A stretch of 64,000 nt of DNA, taken from contig NZ_JAOWKX010000001.1 in NCBI RefSeq assembly GCF_025751585.1, positions 310,259 to 374,258 of the forward strand, in the 5' to 3' direction. Below, in pieces: positions 1 through 10,416 of this stretch (the first letter of the stretch is position 1; each line of letters opens with the position of its first letter). The notes below the pieces were generated by a model that was not told the origin of the DNA, searched no databases, and saw only the letters and a program-made list of their open reading frames with translations. Origin of the DNA: Fluctibacter corallii (lineage in GTDB: Bacteria; Pseudomonadota; Gammaproteobacteria; Enterobacterales; Alteromonadaceae). Both the position numbers and the translations under genes were made by a program.

Positions 1-1265
<1,265 letters not shown>

Positions 1266-1270
1266 CCACC

Positions 1271-2674
1271 ATGGCTCAAACCTTATATGACAAAATCTGG
1301 GCATCGCATATTGTCGATCAAATCGGTGAAGACAGCCTTTTGTATATTGATCGTCACTTAATACATGAAGTGACTTCCCCCCAAGCCTTTGCAGGATTAG
1401 ACGACAAACAGCGTAATGTAAGGCGTCCCGACAAAACCTTTGCCACCATGGATCACAGTATTTCGACGCGATCTTTGGCGATTGACGCATGCGGACCAGA
1501 TAATAAACGACAACTGCAAACCCTGATGAATAACTGTGAAAAACATGGCATTGCTTTGTTTCCCGTTGGTCACAGTAAACAAGGCATTGTTCACGTCATC
1601 GGTCCTGAACTTGGCCTAATTTTACCTGGCATGACGGTTGTATGCGGCGACTCTCATACAGCAACCCATGGTGCGTTTGGGGCCTTGGCGTTCGGCATCG
1701 GTACCTCTCAGGTAGAACATGTATTTGCGACACAAACACTGAAGCAAACTAAAGCAAAAAGTATGCGCGTAACCATAGACGGTACACTTGCTGCTGGAAT
1801 AACCGCCAAAGACATTGTGCTTGCAATTATCGGCAAAATCGGCCACGCGGGCGCAACAGGGCACGTTATCGAGTATGCCGGTGAAGCCATTCGTGCTCTG
1901 TCGATGGAAGCGCGCATGACCATTTGCAATATGAGCATCGAGGCGGGTGCAAAAGCTGGATTAATCGCACCAGATAATATCACCTTTGACTATATTCAAG
2001 GTCGTGATTATGCCCCTAAAGGCGAGAGTTGGGATGCGGCGCTTGCCTACTGGCATACATTGCATTCTGACGCCGATGCTACATTTGATGTTGAAGTGAC
2101 GTTGCCAGCGGAAGAGATTGGCCCACAAGTGACTTGGGGAACCAATCCCGGTCAGGTGATTGATATTAATACCCCCATTCCCGCTCCTGCCGACTTTGTA
2201 GATCATGTTGAAAAAGAAGCCGCACAAAAAGCGCTAACCTACATGGGATTAACCGCAGGCCAACGTTTATCTGACATTGCCGTAAGCCATGTATTTATTG
2301 GTTCATGCACCAATAGTCGCATTGAGGATTTACGTGCTGCAGCAGATGTAGTAAAGCGAGGTAAAGTAGCCCCCTCGGTAAAAGCTATTGTCGTGCCTGG
2401 CTCAGTCAGCGTAAAACAGCAAGCTGAAGCAGAAAAGCTTGATGAAGTCTTTAAGCAAGCAGGGTTTGAATGGCGTTTGCCAGGTTGTTCAATGTGCCTA
2501 GGTATGAACGACGATTTACTAAAAGCAGGTGATCGTTGCGCTTCCACTAGCAACCGCAACTTCGAAGGACGACAAGGCCGCGGCGCGCGCACGCACTTGG
2601 TCAGCCCCGCTATGGCGGCGGCCGCAGCTTTGCATGGTCACTTTGTCGATATTCGTAATTTACCTCAACAATAA
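1271..2674 (+). CDS. leuC: 3-isopropylmalate dehydratase large subunit
   Basis: 467 residues, the normal size for the bacterial large subunit. With LeuD it isomerises 2-isopropylmalate to 3-isopropylmalate. The three cysteines that hold the 4Fe-4S cluster are at positions 346 (GSCTNSR), 406 and 409 (GCSMCLG). The C-terminal [14 protein letters not shown] signature of the aconitase superfamily is also present. It starts 5 bp after leuB with AAGGA upstream, and leuD follows after 9 bp. Family assignment is secure. Confidence 0.97.
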   Translation: MAQTLYDKIWASHIVDQIGEDSLLYIDRHLIHEVTSPQAFAGLDDKQRNVRRPDKTFATMDHSISTRSLAIDACGPDNKRQLQTLMNNCEKHGIALFPVGHSKQGIVHVIGPELGLILPGMTVVCGDSHTATHGAFGALAFGIGTSQVEHVFATQTLKQTKAKSMRVTIDGTLAAGITAKDIVLAIIGKIGHAGATGHVIEYAGEAIRALSMEARMTICNMSIEAGAKAGLIAPDNITFDYIQGRDYAPKGESWDAALAYWHTLHSDADATFDVEVTLPAEEIGPQVTWGTNPGQVIDINTPIPAPADFVDHVEKEAAQKALTYMGLTAGQRLSDIAVSHVFIGSCTNSRIEDLRAAADVVKRGKVAPSVKAIVVPGSVSVKQQAEAEKLDEVFKQAGFEWRLPGCSMCLGMNDDLLKAGDRCASTSNRNFEGRQGRGARTHLVSPAMAAAAALHGHFVDIRNLPQQ

Positions 2675-2683
2675 GGAGACGCT

Positions 2684-3295
2684 ATGACAGGTATATCTTC
2701 ACATTCAGGTACGGCGGTTCCTCTAGACCAAGCAAACGTCGACACCGATCAAATCATTCCAAAACAGTTCCTAACTGCCGTCAGTCGAGTGGGGTTTGGG
2801 AAACACTTATTTCATGATTGGCGTTATTTGGACTTGTACGAGAAAGAACCCAACCCTGACTTTGTGCTTAATAAACCGGAGCATCAACAGGCAAGTATTT
2901 TATTAAGCAGAGAAAACTTTGGCTGTGGTTCAAGCCGTGAGCATGCCCCTTGGGCACTAGGTGATTATGGTTTTAAAGTTATTATTGCTACCAGCTTTGC
3001 TGATATTTTTTACGGGAATTGCATTAATAACCAACTACTACCTATTCAATTAAACGAACAAGACATAGATAGCCTATTTTCACTCGTGTCAGACGATCCA
3101 TTGATATCTATAACGGTAGACCTACCAACACAAACCGTTGTGTGTAACGGAAATACCTATGATTTTGAGATTGAAGCCCATCATAAGCACAACTTAATAA
3201 ATGGGTTAGATGCGATTGGATTAACGCTAGAAAAACTTGAAAAAATAGAACAATTTGAAGATTGTCAACCGTCTTGGCTACAGCAACAAAACTAG
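2684..3295 (+). CDS. leuD: 3-isopropylmalate dehydratase small subunit
   Basis: 203 residues, full length. This is the swivel domain subunit that pairs with LeuC. The [15 protein letters not shown] motif of the small subunit starts at residue 78, and [10 protein letters not shown] near the start matches the family. AGGAG lies upstream of the ATG. It is the last gene of the leu operon: an inverted repeat follows at 3326-3358, and the next gene is on the opposite strand. Confidence 0.97.
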   Translation: MTGISSHSGTAVPLDQANVDTDQIIPKQFLTAVSRVGFGKHLFHDWRYLDLYEKEPNPDFVLNKPEHQQASILLSRENFGCGSSREHAPWALGDYGFKVIIATSFADIFYGNCINNQLLPIQLNEQDIDSLFSLVSDDPLISITVDLPTQTVVCNGNTYDFEIEAHHKHNLINGLDAIGLTLEKLEKIEQFEDCQPSWLQQQN

Positions 3296-3325
3296 GGCTT
3301 CACGTCCGATGAAAGTCTATTTACA

Positions 3326-3358
3326 CCGCCTCTTCAATGTATGTTTTCAAAGAGGCGG
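3326..3358. terminator. hairpin between leuD and hinT
   Basis: Nine-base arms CCGCCTCTT (3326-3334) and AAGAGGCGG (3350-3358) pair perfectly around a 15-base loop. It lies in the convergent gap between leuD and hinT. Neither side carries a strong T run, so it may be a weak bidirectional terminator or an mRNA 3' end stabiliser. Confidence 0.5.
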
Positions 3359-3438
3359 ACGCATATTGAGTTGTTGATGTGAGCTCGCTTTCTGTTCTCA
3401 CACCATTTAAAACGATGCTGAATAATTTGACCGATACA

Positions 3439-3804
3439 TTACTCGATTTTTAAGCGTTCTTGATAAGGCGGCCACCCTAAAGGTTTGCCAGCCAAAACAT
3501 GCAAATGAATATGATAAACCGTTTGTCCACCAAATTCGTTGCAGTTCATCACAGCACGATAGCCCTGCTCTGCAAACCCTAACTCGTTTGCGATTTTTGC
3601 CGCCACCCAATATAGGTGCCCGACGATTTCACGGTCATTTTCTTGAATATCATTAATCGTCGCTATCGGTTTTTTAGGTATCACCAAAAAATGCGTGGGT
3701 GCTTGTGGATTAATGTCATTAAACGCCAGCGCGATATCATCTTCATAGATAATTTCTGCGGGGATTTCCTTTGCAATAATCTTACTAAAAATCGTGTCAC
3801 TCAT
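3439..3804 (-). CDS. hinT: HIT family hydrolase (HinT-like)
   Basis: 121 residues. The histidine-triad motif H98-I-H100-L-H102 lies near the C-terminus, preceded by the conserved GGQTVYH. Members hydrolyse purine nucleoside phosphoramidates and related nucleotide conjugates in the cytoplasm. Length and motif order match bacterial HinT rather than the longer GalT or Fhit branches. The gene is single, separated from uppP upstream by the uppP terminator. The cellular substrate cannot be told from sequence. Confidence 0.93.
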   Translation of the reverse strand: MSDTIFSKIIAKEIPAEIIYEDDIALAFNDINPQAPTHFLVIPKKPIATINDIQENDREIVGHLYWVAAKIANELGFAEQGYRAVMNCNEFGGQTVYHIHLHVLAGKPLGWPPYQERLKIE

Positions 3805-3820
3805 ACGTTATTCCCTCGTG

Positions 3821-3846
3821 TAAAACGCCCAATTAATCAATTGGGC
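3821..3846 (-). terminator. intrinsic terminator of the folB-folK-uppP operon
   Basis: Arms GCCCAATT (3827-3834) and AATTGGGC (3839-3846) pair around a 4-base loop. Read on the minus strand the stem is followed by GTTTTA, giving a short U tract. It lies directly after the uppP stop and before the hinT start. Confidence 0.7.
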
Positions 3847-3868
3847 TTCCAAGCGTATTTACGCTGAC

Positions 3869-4669
3869 TCACCAATAGATAATGCCCAAAATTATCGCGC
3901 CAAGTAACAGTCTGTAAATCACAAACGGCAACATGCCAATACGCGAAATCCAATTGAGGAACAAATAAATACACAAATATGCACTAAAAAAACTTAAGAC
4001 CGCACCGTAAATAAGCACATTCCAATCGACGTCTGTGGGAGATTGCACGAGGTCATAGGTAATCAGCACCCCCGCCCCTAAAATAACAGGAATCGACAAT
4101 AAAAATGAAAATCGCGCTGCACTCTCACGGTTTAACCCTAACATCAATCCAGCAGTCATGGTAATGCCACTTCTTGATGTACCCGGAATCATCGCTAGTA
4201 CTTGGGCTAAACCAATAATTAAGGCAGACTTCCACGTAATTTCATATACATTCTTACGTAGTTTTGCTGTTGCATCGGCATACCAAAGCAATAAACCAAA
4301 CCCGATGGTAGTGCAGGCAATAACCAGTGCCGAGCGTGCATAAACCTCAATATAAGACTTAAACAAAAACCCCATAACAATAGCAGGGATTGTCGCCAAT
4401 ATGACCCACCAGGCTAATTTGCTGTCATCAGTTTGCTGTTTAGTAAAACCGTGCGACAGCCAGGCAACTAACATGCGCCCAATATCTTCACGAAAGTAAA
4501 TCACCACAGCCAATAAACTGCCTACGTGTACAGCGACATCAAAGGCCAAACCTTGATTTGTCCAACCAAGCAACACAGACGGCAAAATAAGGTGAGCAGA
4601 ACTGGATATTGGTAGAAACTCTGACAACCCTTGAATTAGGGCAAGAATAATGATTTCAACAATACTCAT
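3869..4669 (-). CDS. uppP: undecaprenyl-diphosphatase (UppP/BacA)
   Basis: 266 residues, an integral membrane protein with about eight hydrophobic segments. It dephosphorylates undecaprenyl pyrophosphate, recycling the lipid carrier for peptidoglycan and O-antigen. Both family signatures are visible: the glutamate-rich [15 protein letters not shown] segment at residues 13-27 and GTSRSG at 163-168, which together form the phosphatase site. Its ATG overlaps the stop of folK by 4 bp, which suggests translational coupling. A hairpin terminator follows. Confidence 0.96.
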   Translation of the reverse strand: MSIVEIIILALIQGLSEFLPISSSAHLILPSVLLGWTNQGLAFDVAVHVGSLLAVVIYFREDIGRMLVAWLSHGFTKQQTDDSKLAWWVILATIPAIVMGFLFKSYIEVYARSALVIACTTIGFGLLLWYADATAKLRKNVYEITWKSALIIGLAQVLAMIPGTSRSGITMTAGLMLGLNRESAARFSFLLSIPVILGAGVLITYDLVQSPTDVDWNVLIYGAVLSFFSAYLCIYLFLNWISRIGMLPFVIYRLLLGAIILGIIYW

Positions 4670-5166
4670 GGCAGTGTGTCACTCCAGTTAAAATCAATCG
4701 CCCATAACTTTTGCTTCGGATTGTGATAGTGCTTCCACATATCACTTAAGCGGGTATCGGTAACAGGATGAATCATTTCTGGTGCTAATTCGCTAAGGGG
4801 TAATAGCACAAACGCATTGGTGCAAATCTCATCACGCGGCAATTGAACAGGCGCATCGCATACGACACGGTCGTAGAATAAAAGATCTAAATCGAGTGTA
4901 CGAGGAGCAAACTTTTTCTCGCCTCGCTGACGCCCATTCTCAGACTCAATCCCTTTCAAGGTCGCTTCTACCTCTTCTAAAGATTTGTCAGTCGCCGCCT
5001 TTACCACCAAATTGTAAAATGGATTGCCGTTGAATCCGACCGCTTCGCTTTCGTAAACAGTTGACACTTCAACGTTTTCAAATTCGGACAATAGCGCCCT
5101 CACGCCATTTCGGGTGTTAGTTTCCCTATCAACATTACTGCCAACACTAATATATATTTGATGCAT
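4666..5166 (-). CDS. folK: 2-amino-4-hydroxy-6-hydroxymethyldihydropteridine pyrophosphokinase
   Basis: 166 residues, typical for HPPK. It transfers pyrophosphate from ATP to hydroxymethyl-dihydropterin in folate synthesis. The signature [11 protein letters not shown] is at residues 89-99, with the two magnesium-binding aspartates at 92 and 94. The ISVGSN start of the fold is also conserved. It lies 5 bp after folB and overlaps uppP by 4 bp, so folB-folK-uppP form one operon. Confidence 0.95.
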   Translation of the reverse strand: MHQIYISVGSNVDRETNTRNGVRALLSEFENVEVSTVYESEAVGFNGNPFYNLVVKAATDKSLEEVEATLKGIESENGRQRGEKKFAPRTLDLDLLFYDRVVCDAPVQLPRDEICTNAFVLLPLSELAPEMIHPVTDTRLSDMWKHYHNPKQKLWAIDFNWSDTLP

Positions 5167-5171
5167 CAGAC

Positions 5172-5522
5172 TCAGGCTTCTCGGGTCATTTGAACCGCCA
5201 CTTTTTGGGCGTTATCCAGAATATTGGGCTTGGTTAATGTAAGGGTGACATTTAACAGTGGATAGGTTGCCATAAGCGTATCGATAAGCTTTCCTGCAAG
5301 AGCTTCCAATAGTTGAAAATCGCTATCAAGTGCTACCTTCTCTAACAACTCGGCCGCCTTGGCGTAATCAACGGTATCGTTGACATCATCCGATTGGGCC
5401 GCTTTAGATAAATCGAGCTGCATAACAATGTCGACTAACAGTGGCTGTTTAGACTCCCGCTCCCAATCGTACACGCCGATTAAGGCATTAATTTTTAGCC
5501 CCTGTATTATTATTTTATCCAT
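5172..5522 (-). CDS. folB: dihydroneopterin aldolase
   Basis: 116 residues, the standard length. FolB converts dihydroneopterin to hydroxymethyl-dihydropterin and glycolaldehyde, directly before FolK in the pathway. The GVYDWERE segment (residues 16-23) carries the substrate-binding glutamate. Tyr53 and Lys98 (TLTKPN) sit at the expected catalytic positions. It is the first gene of the folB-folK-uppP operon. The 221-bp gap to the divergent plsY must hold promoters for both directions, but I could not fix them confidently. Confidence 0.95.
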   Translation of the reverse strand: MDKIIIQGLKINALIGVYDWERESKQPLLVDIVMQLDLSKAAQSDDVNDTVDYAKAAELLEKVALDSDFQLLEALAGKLIDTLMATYPLLNVTLTLTKPNILDNAQKVAVQMTREA

Positions 5523-5743
5523 TTTTTAGCCCGCGAATTAACAAAGCCTGTATTGTCGCTAATTTTTCAGCAGGTGGCTAGAGCAACACAAAAACCAATT
5601 TAGCAAAACGACGTAATAGAAATAGAGGTAGTACCTTTTTTGCACATAAAACAACTGGTTCGGGTTGTTGTTTTCTCATCAACCGATTAGGATATCTTCA
5701 TTTAATTGAGGCGATACGTCTTTTCTGTTCTTAAGGCAACGCT

Positions 5744-6352
5744 ATGACTGCACTGACAATTTTGCTGCTCGTCAGCGCTTATCTCATTGGGTCGATTTCC
5801 AGTGCCATTCTGATCTGTCGTCTATTCAAACTTCCAGACCCAAGAGAACATGGCTCATCAAATCCTGGCGCGACCAACGTGTACAGGCTAGGGGGAAAAA
5901 TTCCCGCAATCATGGTACTGGTGTTTGATATCCTCAAAGGCACCATTCCTGTCTGGGGCAGTTACTTTCTGGGTATTGAAGCGTTTTACTTAGGCCTTAT
6001 TGCCGTTGCGGCGTGCTTAGGGCATATTTTCCCCTTATTTTTTGGCTTCAAAGGAGGAAAAGCCGTTGCTACCGCCTTTGGTGCCATGCTTCCTATAGGC
6101 TTAGGATTAGCAGGACTGCTCATTGTGTCTTGGGGATTTGTCGTCTACTTAACTGGCTATTCATCATTGGGCGCCATTGTTGCAGTGTCACTGGCCCCCC
6201 TGTTTACATTCTGGATTAAACCTGCATATACCATTCCTGTAGCGATGCTATCTGCTCTGATTATCTTGCGACATAAAGATAACATTGTGCGTTTAATCAA
6301 AGGACAGGAAGGCAAAGTCGCTAAAAAGCGCCGCCTTCCGAAACCTGAATAG
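5744..6352 (+). CDS. plsY: acyl-phosphate:glycerol-3-phosphate acyltransferase
   Basis: 202 residues with about five membrane segments. PlsY moves the acyl group from acyl-phosphate to glycerol-3-phosphate, the first step of phospholipid synthesis. Conserved family stretches are visible: GSSNPGATN near residue 37 and the FKGGKAVAT motif near residue 103. The C-terminus ends in a basic tail. It is divergent from folB, the common gammaproteobacterial arrangement, and convergent with tsaD, 26 bp away. Confidence 0.96.
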   Translation: MTALTILLLVSAYLIGSISSAILICRLFKLPDPREHGSSNPGATNVYRLGGKIPAIMVLVFDILKGTIPVWGSYFLGIEAFYLGLIAVAACLGHIFPLFFGFKGGKAVATAFGAMLPIGLGLAGLLIVSWGFVVYLTGYSSLGAIVAVSLAPLFTFWIKPAYTIPVAMLSALIILRHKDNIVRLIKGQEGKVAKKRRLPKPE

Positions 6353-6378
6353 TTCGCGTACGAAAACCAGTTCTCTGT

Positions 6379-7392
6379 TTACAGAGGCGGCAGTTCGTCT
6401 AAAGGCCAACGTGGTTTAGCCTGCGCTGACAAGGGCGATGTTTGACCTGCTTTTAAGCGCTGAAGGCCAGCATAGGCAATCATTGCGCCGTTATCCGTGC
6501 AAAATGCAAGCTGAGGATAAAACACTTCCCCGCCAATTTTGTCCATTAAAACAGCGAGCTGTTCTCTCAGCATTCTGTTGGCGCTCACTCCGCCAGCAAT
6601 AACTAATCGCTTCAAGCCCGTTTCTTTGAGCGCGCGACGACACTTTATCGACAGCGTATCTACAACGGCTTCCTGAAACGCATACGCAATGTTTGCTCGC
6701 GCCGCGTCATCATCACCGGCGTCACGAATAGTATTGGCAGCAAAGGTTTTAAGCCCACTGAAACTAAAATCTAAACCAGGGCGATCTGTCATAGGTCGCG
6801 GAAAAGAATAGTGCCCTGGTTCGCCCGAATCAGCCAACTTTGCCAATAACGGCCCACCCGGATAGTCCAATCCGAGTAATTTGGCGGTTTTATCGAAGGC
6901 TTCACCAGCGGCATCGTCAACCGACTCGCCTAGCACCTCGTATTCACCAATACCTTCTACCTTAACCATCATTGAATGACCACCAGACACCAAAAGCGCC
7001 ACAAAGGGAAAAGCGGGTTTAGGATCGTCTAGCATTGGTGCAAGCAAGTGCCCCTCCATGTGATGTACGCCAATAGCAGGTTTGTTCCACGCGAATGCCA
7101 AACTGCGAGCCACCGAAGATCCCACAAGAAGCGCGCCGACTAAACCGGGGCCTTGTGTAAACGCGATACCGTCAATATCATCCTTTGTACAATTCGCGTC
7201 TTTCATTGCCTTTTGAATCAGCGGCACTAATTTTCTTACATGATCACGTGATGCTAGCTCTGGGACTACGCCGCCATAATCCGCATGCAACTTTACCTGA
7301 CTGTATAATTCATGAGATAGTAGCCCTAACTCATCATCAATAATCGCTACACCTGTTTCATCACAGGACGTTTCGATACCTAATACACGCAT
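6379..7392 (-). CDS. tsaD: tRNA N6-adenosine threonylcarbamoyltransferase
   Basis: 337 residues, full length. TsaD works with TsaB and TsaE to place threonylcarbamoyl on A37 of tRNAs that read ANN codons. The ASKHA-fold start ([13 protein letters not shown]) is conserved. The metal ligands H111 and H115 form the HMEGH motif, and the C-terminal [10 protein letters not shown] carries the third ligand. It is divergent from rpsU, the usual neighbour in gammaproteobacteria. Confidence 0.97.
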   Translation of the reverse strand: MRVLGIETSCDETGVAIIDDELGLLSHELYSQVKLHADYGGVVPELASRDHVRKLVPLIQKAMKDANCTKDDIDGIAFTQGPGLVGALLVGSSVARSLAFAWNKPAIGVHHMEGHLLAPMLDDPKPAFPFVALLVSGGHSMMVKVEGIGEYEVLGESVDDAAGEAFDKTAKLLGLDYPGGPLLAKLADSGEPGHYSFPRPMTDRPGLDFSFSGLKTFAANTIRDAGDDDAARANIAYAFQEAVVDTLSIKCRRALKETGLKRLVIAGGVSANRMLREQLAVLMDKIGGEVFYPQLAFCTDNGAMIAYAGLQRLKAGQTSPLSAQAKPRWPLDELPPL

Positions 7393-7474
7393 TGATGTGC
7401 CTTCTTGACCTTAGAAAATTGACGGGAAGTTTACCGTTTCAATCAGGATTTCGCCAATTATTCGTAGTCTGGGC

Positions 7475-7503
7475 TTTACTTTGCTGTCAGATATGATTAA
7501 AAT
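7475..7503 (+). promoter_or_regulatory. sigma70-type promoter of rpsU
   Basis: A -35-like TTTACT (7475-7480) and a -10 TAAAAT (7498-7503) are separated by exactly 17 bp. The site lies 75 bp before the rpsU start, in the divergent gap with tsaD. The match is four of six plus five of six to consensus. It is inferred from sequence only. Confidence 0.55.
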
Positions 7504-7577
7504 TCCGCACCATTTTTAACCGCACCGGTTATTTTTTGAGCTGGTAGAAAACAAATTTATTTTGAGGTGAGATTTTA

Positions 7578-7793
7578 ATGCCAATCGTTAAAGTAAGAGA
7601 AAACGAACCATTTGACGTAGCTCTACGTCGCTTCAAGCGTTCATGTGAAAAAGCAGGTATCCTTTCTGAAGTTCGTCGTCGTGAGTTCTTCGAAAAGCCT
7701 ACTTGGGAACGTAAGCGCAAGAAAGCGGCTGCTAAAAAGCGTCACTTGAAGAAGTTGGCTCGCGAAAACGCTCGTCGCATCAAATTGTACTAA
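7578..7793 (+). CDS. rpsU: 30S ribosomal protein S21
   Basis: 71 residues, highly basic, with the conserved start [21 protein letters not shown] and an Arg/Lys-rich helical tail ending in KLY. bS21 binds near the anti-Shine-Dalgarno end of 16S rRNA and helps initiation. GAGGTGAG lies upstream as a good ribosome site. It opens the rpsU-dnaG-rpoD macromolecular-synthesis cluster. A hairpin follows the stop, as in operons where rpsU is made in excess over dnaG. Confidence 0.98.
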   Translation: MPIVKVRENEPFDVALRRFKRSCEKAGILSEVRRREFFEKPTWERKRKKAAAKKRHLKKLARENARRIKLY

Positions 7794-7802
7794 TCTCGCC
7801 CT

Positions 7803-7832
7803 GTAGCACCGTCATGCGGTGCTACTTGGTTT
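7803..7832 (+). terminator. hairpin after rpsU
   Basis: Arms GTAGCACCG (7803-7811) and CGGTGCTAC (7817-7825) pair perfectly around a 5-base loop and are followed by TTGGTTT. The U tract is broken, so it probably acts as a partial terminator or attenuator between rpsU and the yqeY-like gene. Confidence 0.6.
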
Positions 7833-7860
7833 AGGCCTGGCTTTCCAAAGAGTTTATTTC

Positions 7861-8307
7861 ATGTCATTGCTTGAAAATCTTAAGAACGCGCAAAAAGACG
7901 CAATGCGTGCCAAAGACAAACTACGTTTAGGCACAATTCGCATGGCGCTTGCGGCGGTTAAGCAGAAAGAAATCGACGAAAAAGTCGAAGTCACTGACGA
8001 AGACGTTGTTGCTCTTCTCACCAAAATGGTTAAACAGCGTAAAGACGCCGCTAGCCAGTTTGAAGCAGCAAATCGTCAAGATCTCGCAGATAATGAAATC
8101 GCTGAAATTGCCGTGCTGCAGGACTTTTTGCCTCAGCCCTTAACCGAGAGCGAGCTAAATGCCCTCATTGACGAAGCTATGTCTGCAACAGGTGCCAATG
8201 GCATGCAGGATATGGGTAAAGTGATGGGTTGGCTAAAGCCAAAAGTACAAGGGCGCACTGACATGGGTAAGCTAAGTGGCCAGATTAAAGGAAAGCTAAC
8301 GGCATAA
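7861..8307 (+). CDS. GatB/YqeY domain protein
   Basis: 148 residues from the ATG at 7861. A longer frame starts at 7819, but its first 14 codons lie on the rpsU hairpin and lack a ribosome site, whereas AAAGAG precedes 7861. The protein is all-helical and related to the tail domain of amidotransferase subunit GatB. The motif MGKVMGWLKPKVQGRTDMG is characteristic of YqeY. Its role is unproven; tRNA binding is suggested for the family. It sits between rpsU and dnaG, an order common in many gammaproteobacteria. Confidence 0.92.
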   Translation: MSLLENLKNAQKDAMRAKDKLRLGTIRMALAAVKQKEIDEKVEVTDEDVVALLTKMVKQRKDAASQFEAANRQDLADNEIAEIAVLQDFLPQPLTESELNALIDEAMSATGANGMQDMGKVMGWLKPKVQGRTDMGKLSGQIKGKLTA

Positions 8308-8371
8308 GCTGCAATTAGCATTCTGCCTGAGCCGCGATATCTGTTTCTCAGTATTCGCACAAAATAAAAAT

Positions 8372-8411
8372 AAACAAGCCGCACATCTTAGATGTTGCGG
8401 CTTGTTTGTTT
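8372..8411 (+). terminator. intrinsic terminator between yqeY and dnaG
   Basis: A long stem pairs AAACAAGCCGCACATC (8372-8387) with GATGTTGCGGCTTGTTT (8391-8407), with one bulged T and a TTA loop. GTTT follows. It lies 45 bp before dnaG, in the position where the E. coli operon has the terminator that limits primase expression. Confidence 0.75.
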
Positions 8412-8452
8412 GCACTGCTAAAGTAACGACTCCACGTTTTTTATAAAGCATT

Positions 8453-10213
8453 ATGGCCGGAAGAATACCACGCGACTTCATTGATGATATCATCGCCCGA
8501 ACAGACATCGTCGACATTGTCGATAACCGCGTTCGGTTAAAAAAAGCAGGTAAGAATTATCAGGCCTGTTGCCCTTTTCACAACGAAAAAACGCCATCAT
8601 TTACCGTCAGTCAGGATAAACAGTTTTATCACTGCTTTGGGTGTGGTGCTCACGGCAATGCGATTTCCTTTATTATGGAATTTGATCGCCTAGAATTTCC
8701 TGAGGCCATCGAAGAGCTCGCCTCTTTTCACGGTATAGATGTTCCAAGAGAAAAAGGGCAAGGTCAGCCGGATCCTAATAAACGCGCTCAGCTCGAAGAT
8801 GATTTTGCGCTTATGGAGCAGGTGTCACGTTTCTTTCAACAGCAGCTCCGGCAACATCCAGAAAAAGATAAAGCCGTTGAATACCTCAAAAGTCGTGGTC
8901 TCAGTGGTGAAATTGTTAAACAGTTCGATATCGGATTTGCCCCACCAGAATGGGATGGCGCACTTACGGTTTTTGGCAGTACCCCCGAAAAACAGCAACA
9001 GTTACTTGATTTAAAGTTAATTACAGAAAACGATAAACGTCGACGATACGACTTTTTCCGTGATCGCATTATGTTTCCCATCAGAGACAAACGTGGCAGA
9101 GTGATTGGCTTTGGTGGGCGCGTGCTGGAAGAGGGCGGCCCAAAGTACCTGAACTCACCAGAAACGCGCATATTCCACAAAGGACAAGAGTTATACGGCT
9201 TCTATCAAGCCAAGCAAGCTAACCGAAAATTAACACGACTTATGGTTGTGGAAGGCTACATGGATGTAGTGGCCCTTGCACAGTTTGGTATTCAGTATGC
9301 AGTTGCAGCATTAGGCACCTCAACAACGCCCGAGCATGTACAAATGTTATTTAGGGCAGTGCCTGAAGTCATTTGCTGTTATGACGGTGACCGAGCAGGC
9401 CGAGAGGCTGCTTGGCGTGCACTTGAAAACGCCCTCCCCTACTTAAAAGATGGCGTACAAATGCGCTTTCTGTTCTTACCCGATGGAGAAGATCCAGACA
9501 GTTTAATCAGAAAAATAGGAAGAGAGGCATTCGAGCAAACGCTCGATAACGCCGTACCGCTATCTGAATTTTTCTTTGAAAACCTTACCCAGCGTCACCA
9601 TATAGGTACACAAGAAGGGAAAGCTGCACTAAGACAAGAAGCCCTTGGTTATATTGAGCAGATAAAGGCAGATAATTTGTCGGCTCTGCTTCAGGAAGAA
9701 CTCGATATAAAAACCCGCGGGCACCTTGCGTCTGCACAGGCAGTTAATCGGGATATGGGCTCGGTTAAGAAGTTCGACAGTAGCCGTCCAGTGCGTACCG
9801 CAATATCACCGGTTCGCAAATTGATACGACTATTACTATTGAGACCACAACTGGCAACCAGTAATCCAGAAGTGAATCCTCAGCCATTAGACGAACAACT
9901 TAGCCAGGGTCTAAAAATATTAAAGAAGCTGCATCACTTCTGTATGCAAAATGCATCAGCACATACTGGCCTCGTGCTGGAATATTTTCGAGATGATCCA
10001 GATGGAAAACACTTAAATAAGTTGCTTCATGCTGATCACGATGCTGATGAGACAAACCCAGACAAATTATACAAAGACAGCTTTAGTCGATTGATTGAAC
10101 AACAATTGCACGCAAGGTTTGAACAACTTCGCGTAAAAAACAGTCTAACTGAGGATGAAAAAAGAGAGTTTATGCTGTTAAGTCAGACCAAAATGACCTA
10201 TACAACAGAGTAG
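8453..10213 (+). CDS. dnaG: DNA primase
   Basis: 586 residues, full length. DnaG makes RNA primers at the replication fork with the DnaB helicase. The N-terminal CHC2 zinc finger is C40, H43, C61, C64. The TOPRIM catalytic core follows, with E267 in VVEGYMD and D311/D313 in CYDGDRAG. The C-terminal third (roughly 430-586) is the helicase-binding region and is divergent. The preceding terminator suggests that expression depends on read-through or on a weak internal promoter. Confidence 0.97.
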   Translation: MAGRIPRDFIDDIIARTDIVDIVDNRVRLKKAGKNYQACCPFHNEKTPSFTVSQDKQFYHCFGCGAHGNAISFIMEFDRLEFPEAIEELASFHGIDVPREKGQGQPDPNKRAQLEDDFALMEQVSRFFQQQLRQHPEKDKAVEYLKSRGLSGEIVKQFDIGFAPPEWDGALTVFGSTPEKQQQLLDLKLITENDKRRRYDFFRDRIMFPIRDKRGRVIGFGGRVLEEGGPKYLNSPETRIFHKGQELYGFYQAKQANRKLTRLMVVEGYMDVVALAQFGIQYAVAALGTSTTPEHVQMLFRAVPEVICCYDGDRAGREAAWRALENALPYLKDGVQMRFLFLPDGEDPDSLIRKIGREAFEQTLDNAVPLSEFFFENLTQRHHIGTQEGKAALRQEALGYIEQIKADNLSALLQEELDIKTRGHLASAQAVNRDMGSVKKFDSSRPVRTAISPVRKLIRLLLLRPQLATSNPEVNPQPLDEQLSQGLKILKKLHHFCMQNASAHTGLVLEYFRDDPDGKHLNKLLHADHDADETNPDKLYKDSFSRLIEQQLHARFEQLRVKNSLTEDEKREFMLLSQTKMTYTTE

Positions 10214-10280
10214 ACTGTCAGATGCAAATGAAGGTGTACAGGAAAACACCAATAAAGGCTAGCCGAAAGAGGGGCGTTTC

Positions 10281-10289
10281 TGCTATACT
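10281..10289 (+). promoter_or_regulatory. candidate extended -10 promoter for rpoD
   Basis: TGCTATACT matches an extended -10 element (TG, one base, TATACT). It lies in the 203-bp gap between dnaG and rpoD, about 128 bp before the rpoD start. No good -35 is evident, which extended -10 promoters do not strictly need. The long gap fits rpoD having its own promoter. Confidence 0.4.
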
Positions 10290-10416
10290 GGTTAATTCGC
10301 TAACGCCTCACAGCAAGCATAGAATTTAGCCGTTAAAACGTGACTTTGAGCGCCAAAATATTGGGGTATAAACACGGTTTAACGCATTTTTAACTGATTT
10401 AACACATGTAGGTTAT

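Noticed and set aside
3616..3867. 83-codon plus-strand frame over hinT
   Set aside because: It is antisense to the conserved hinT gene and the uppP terminator.
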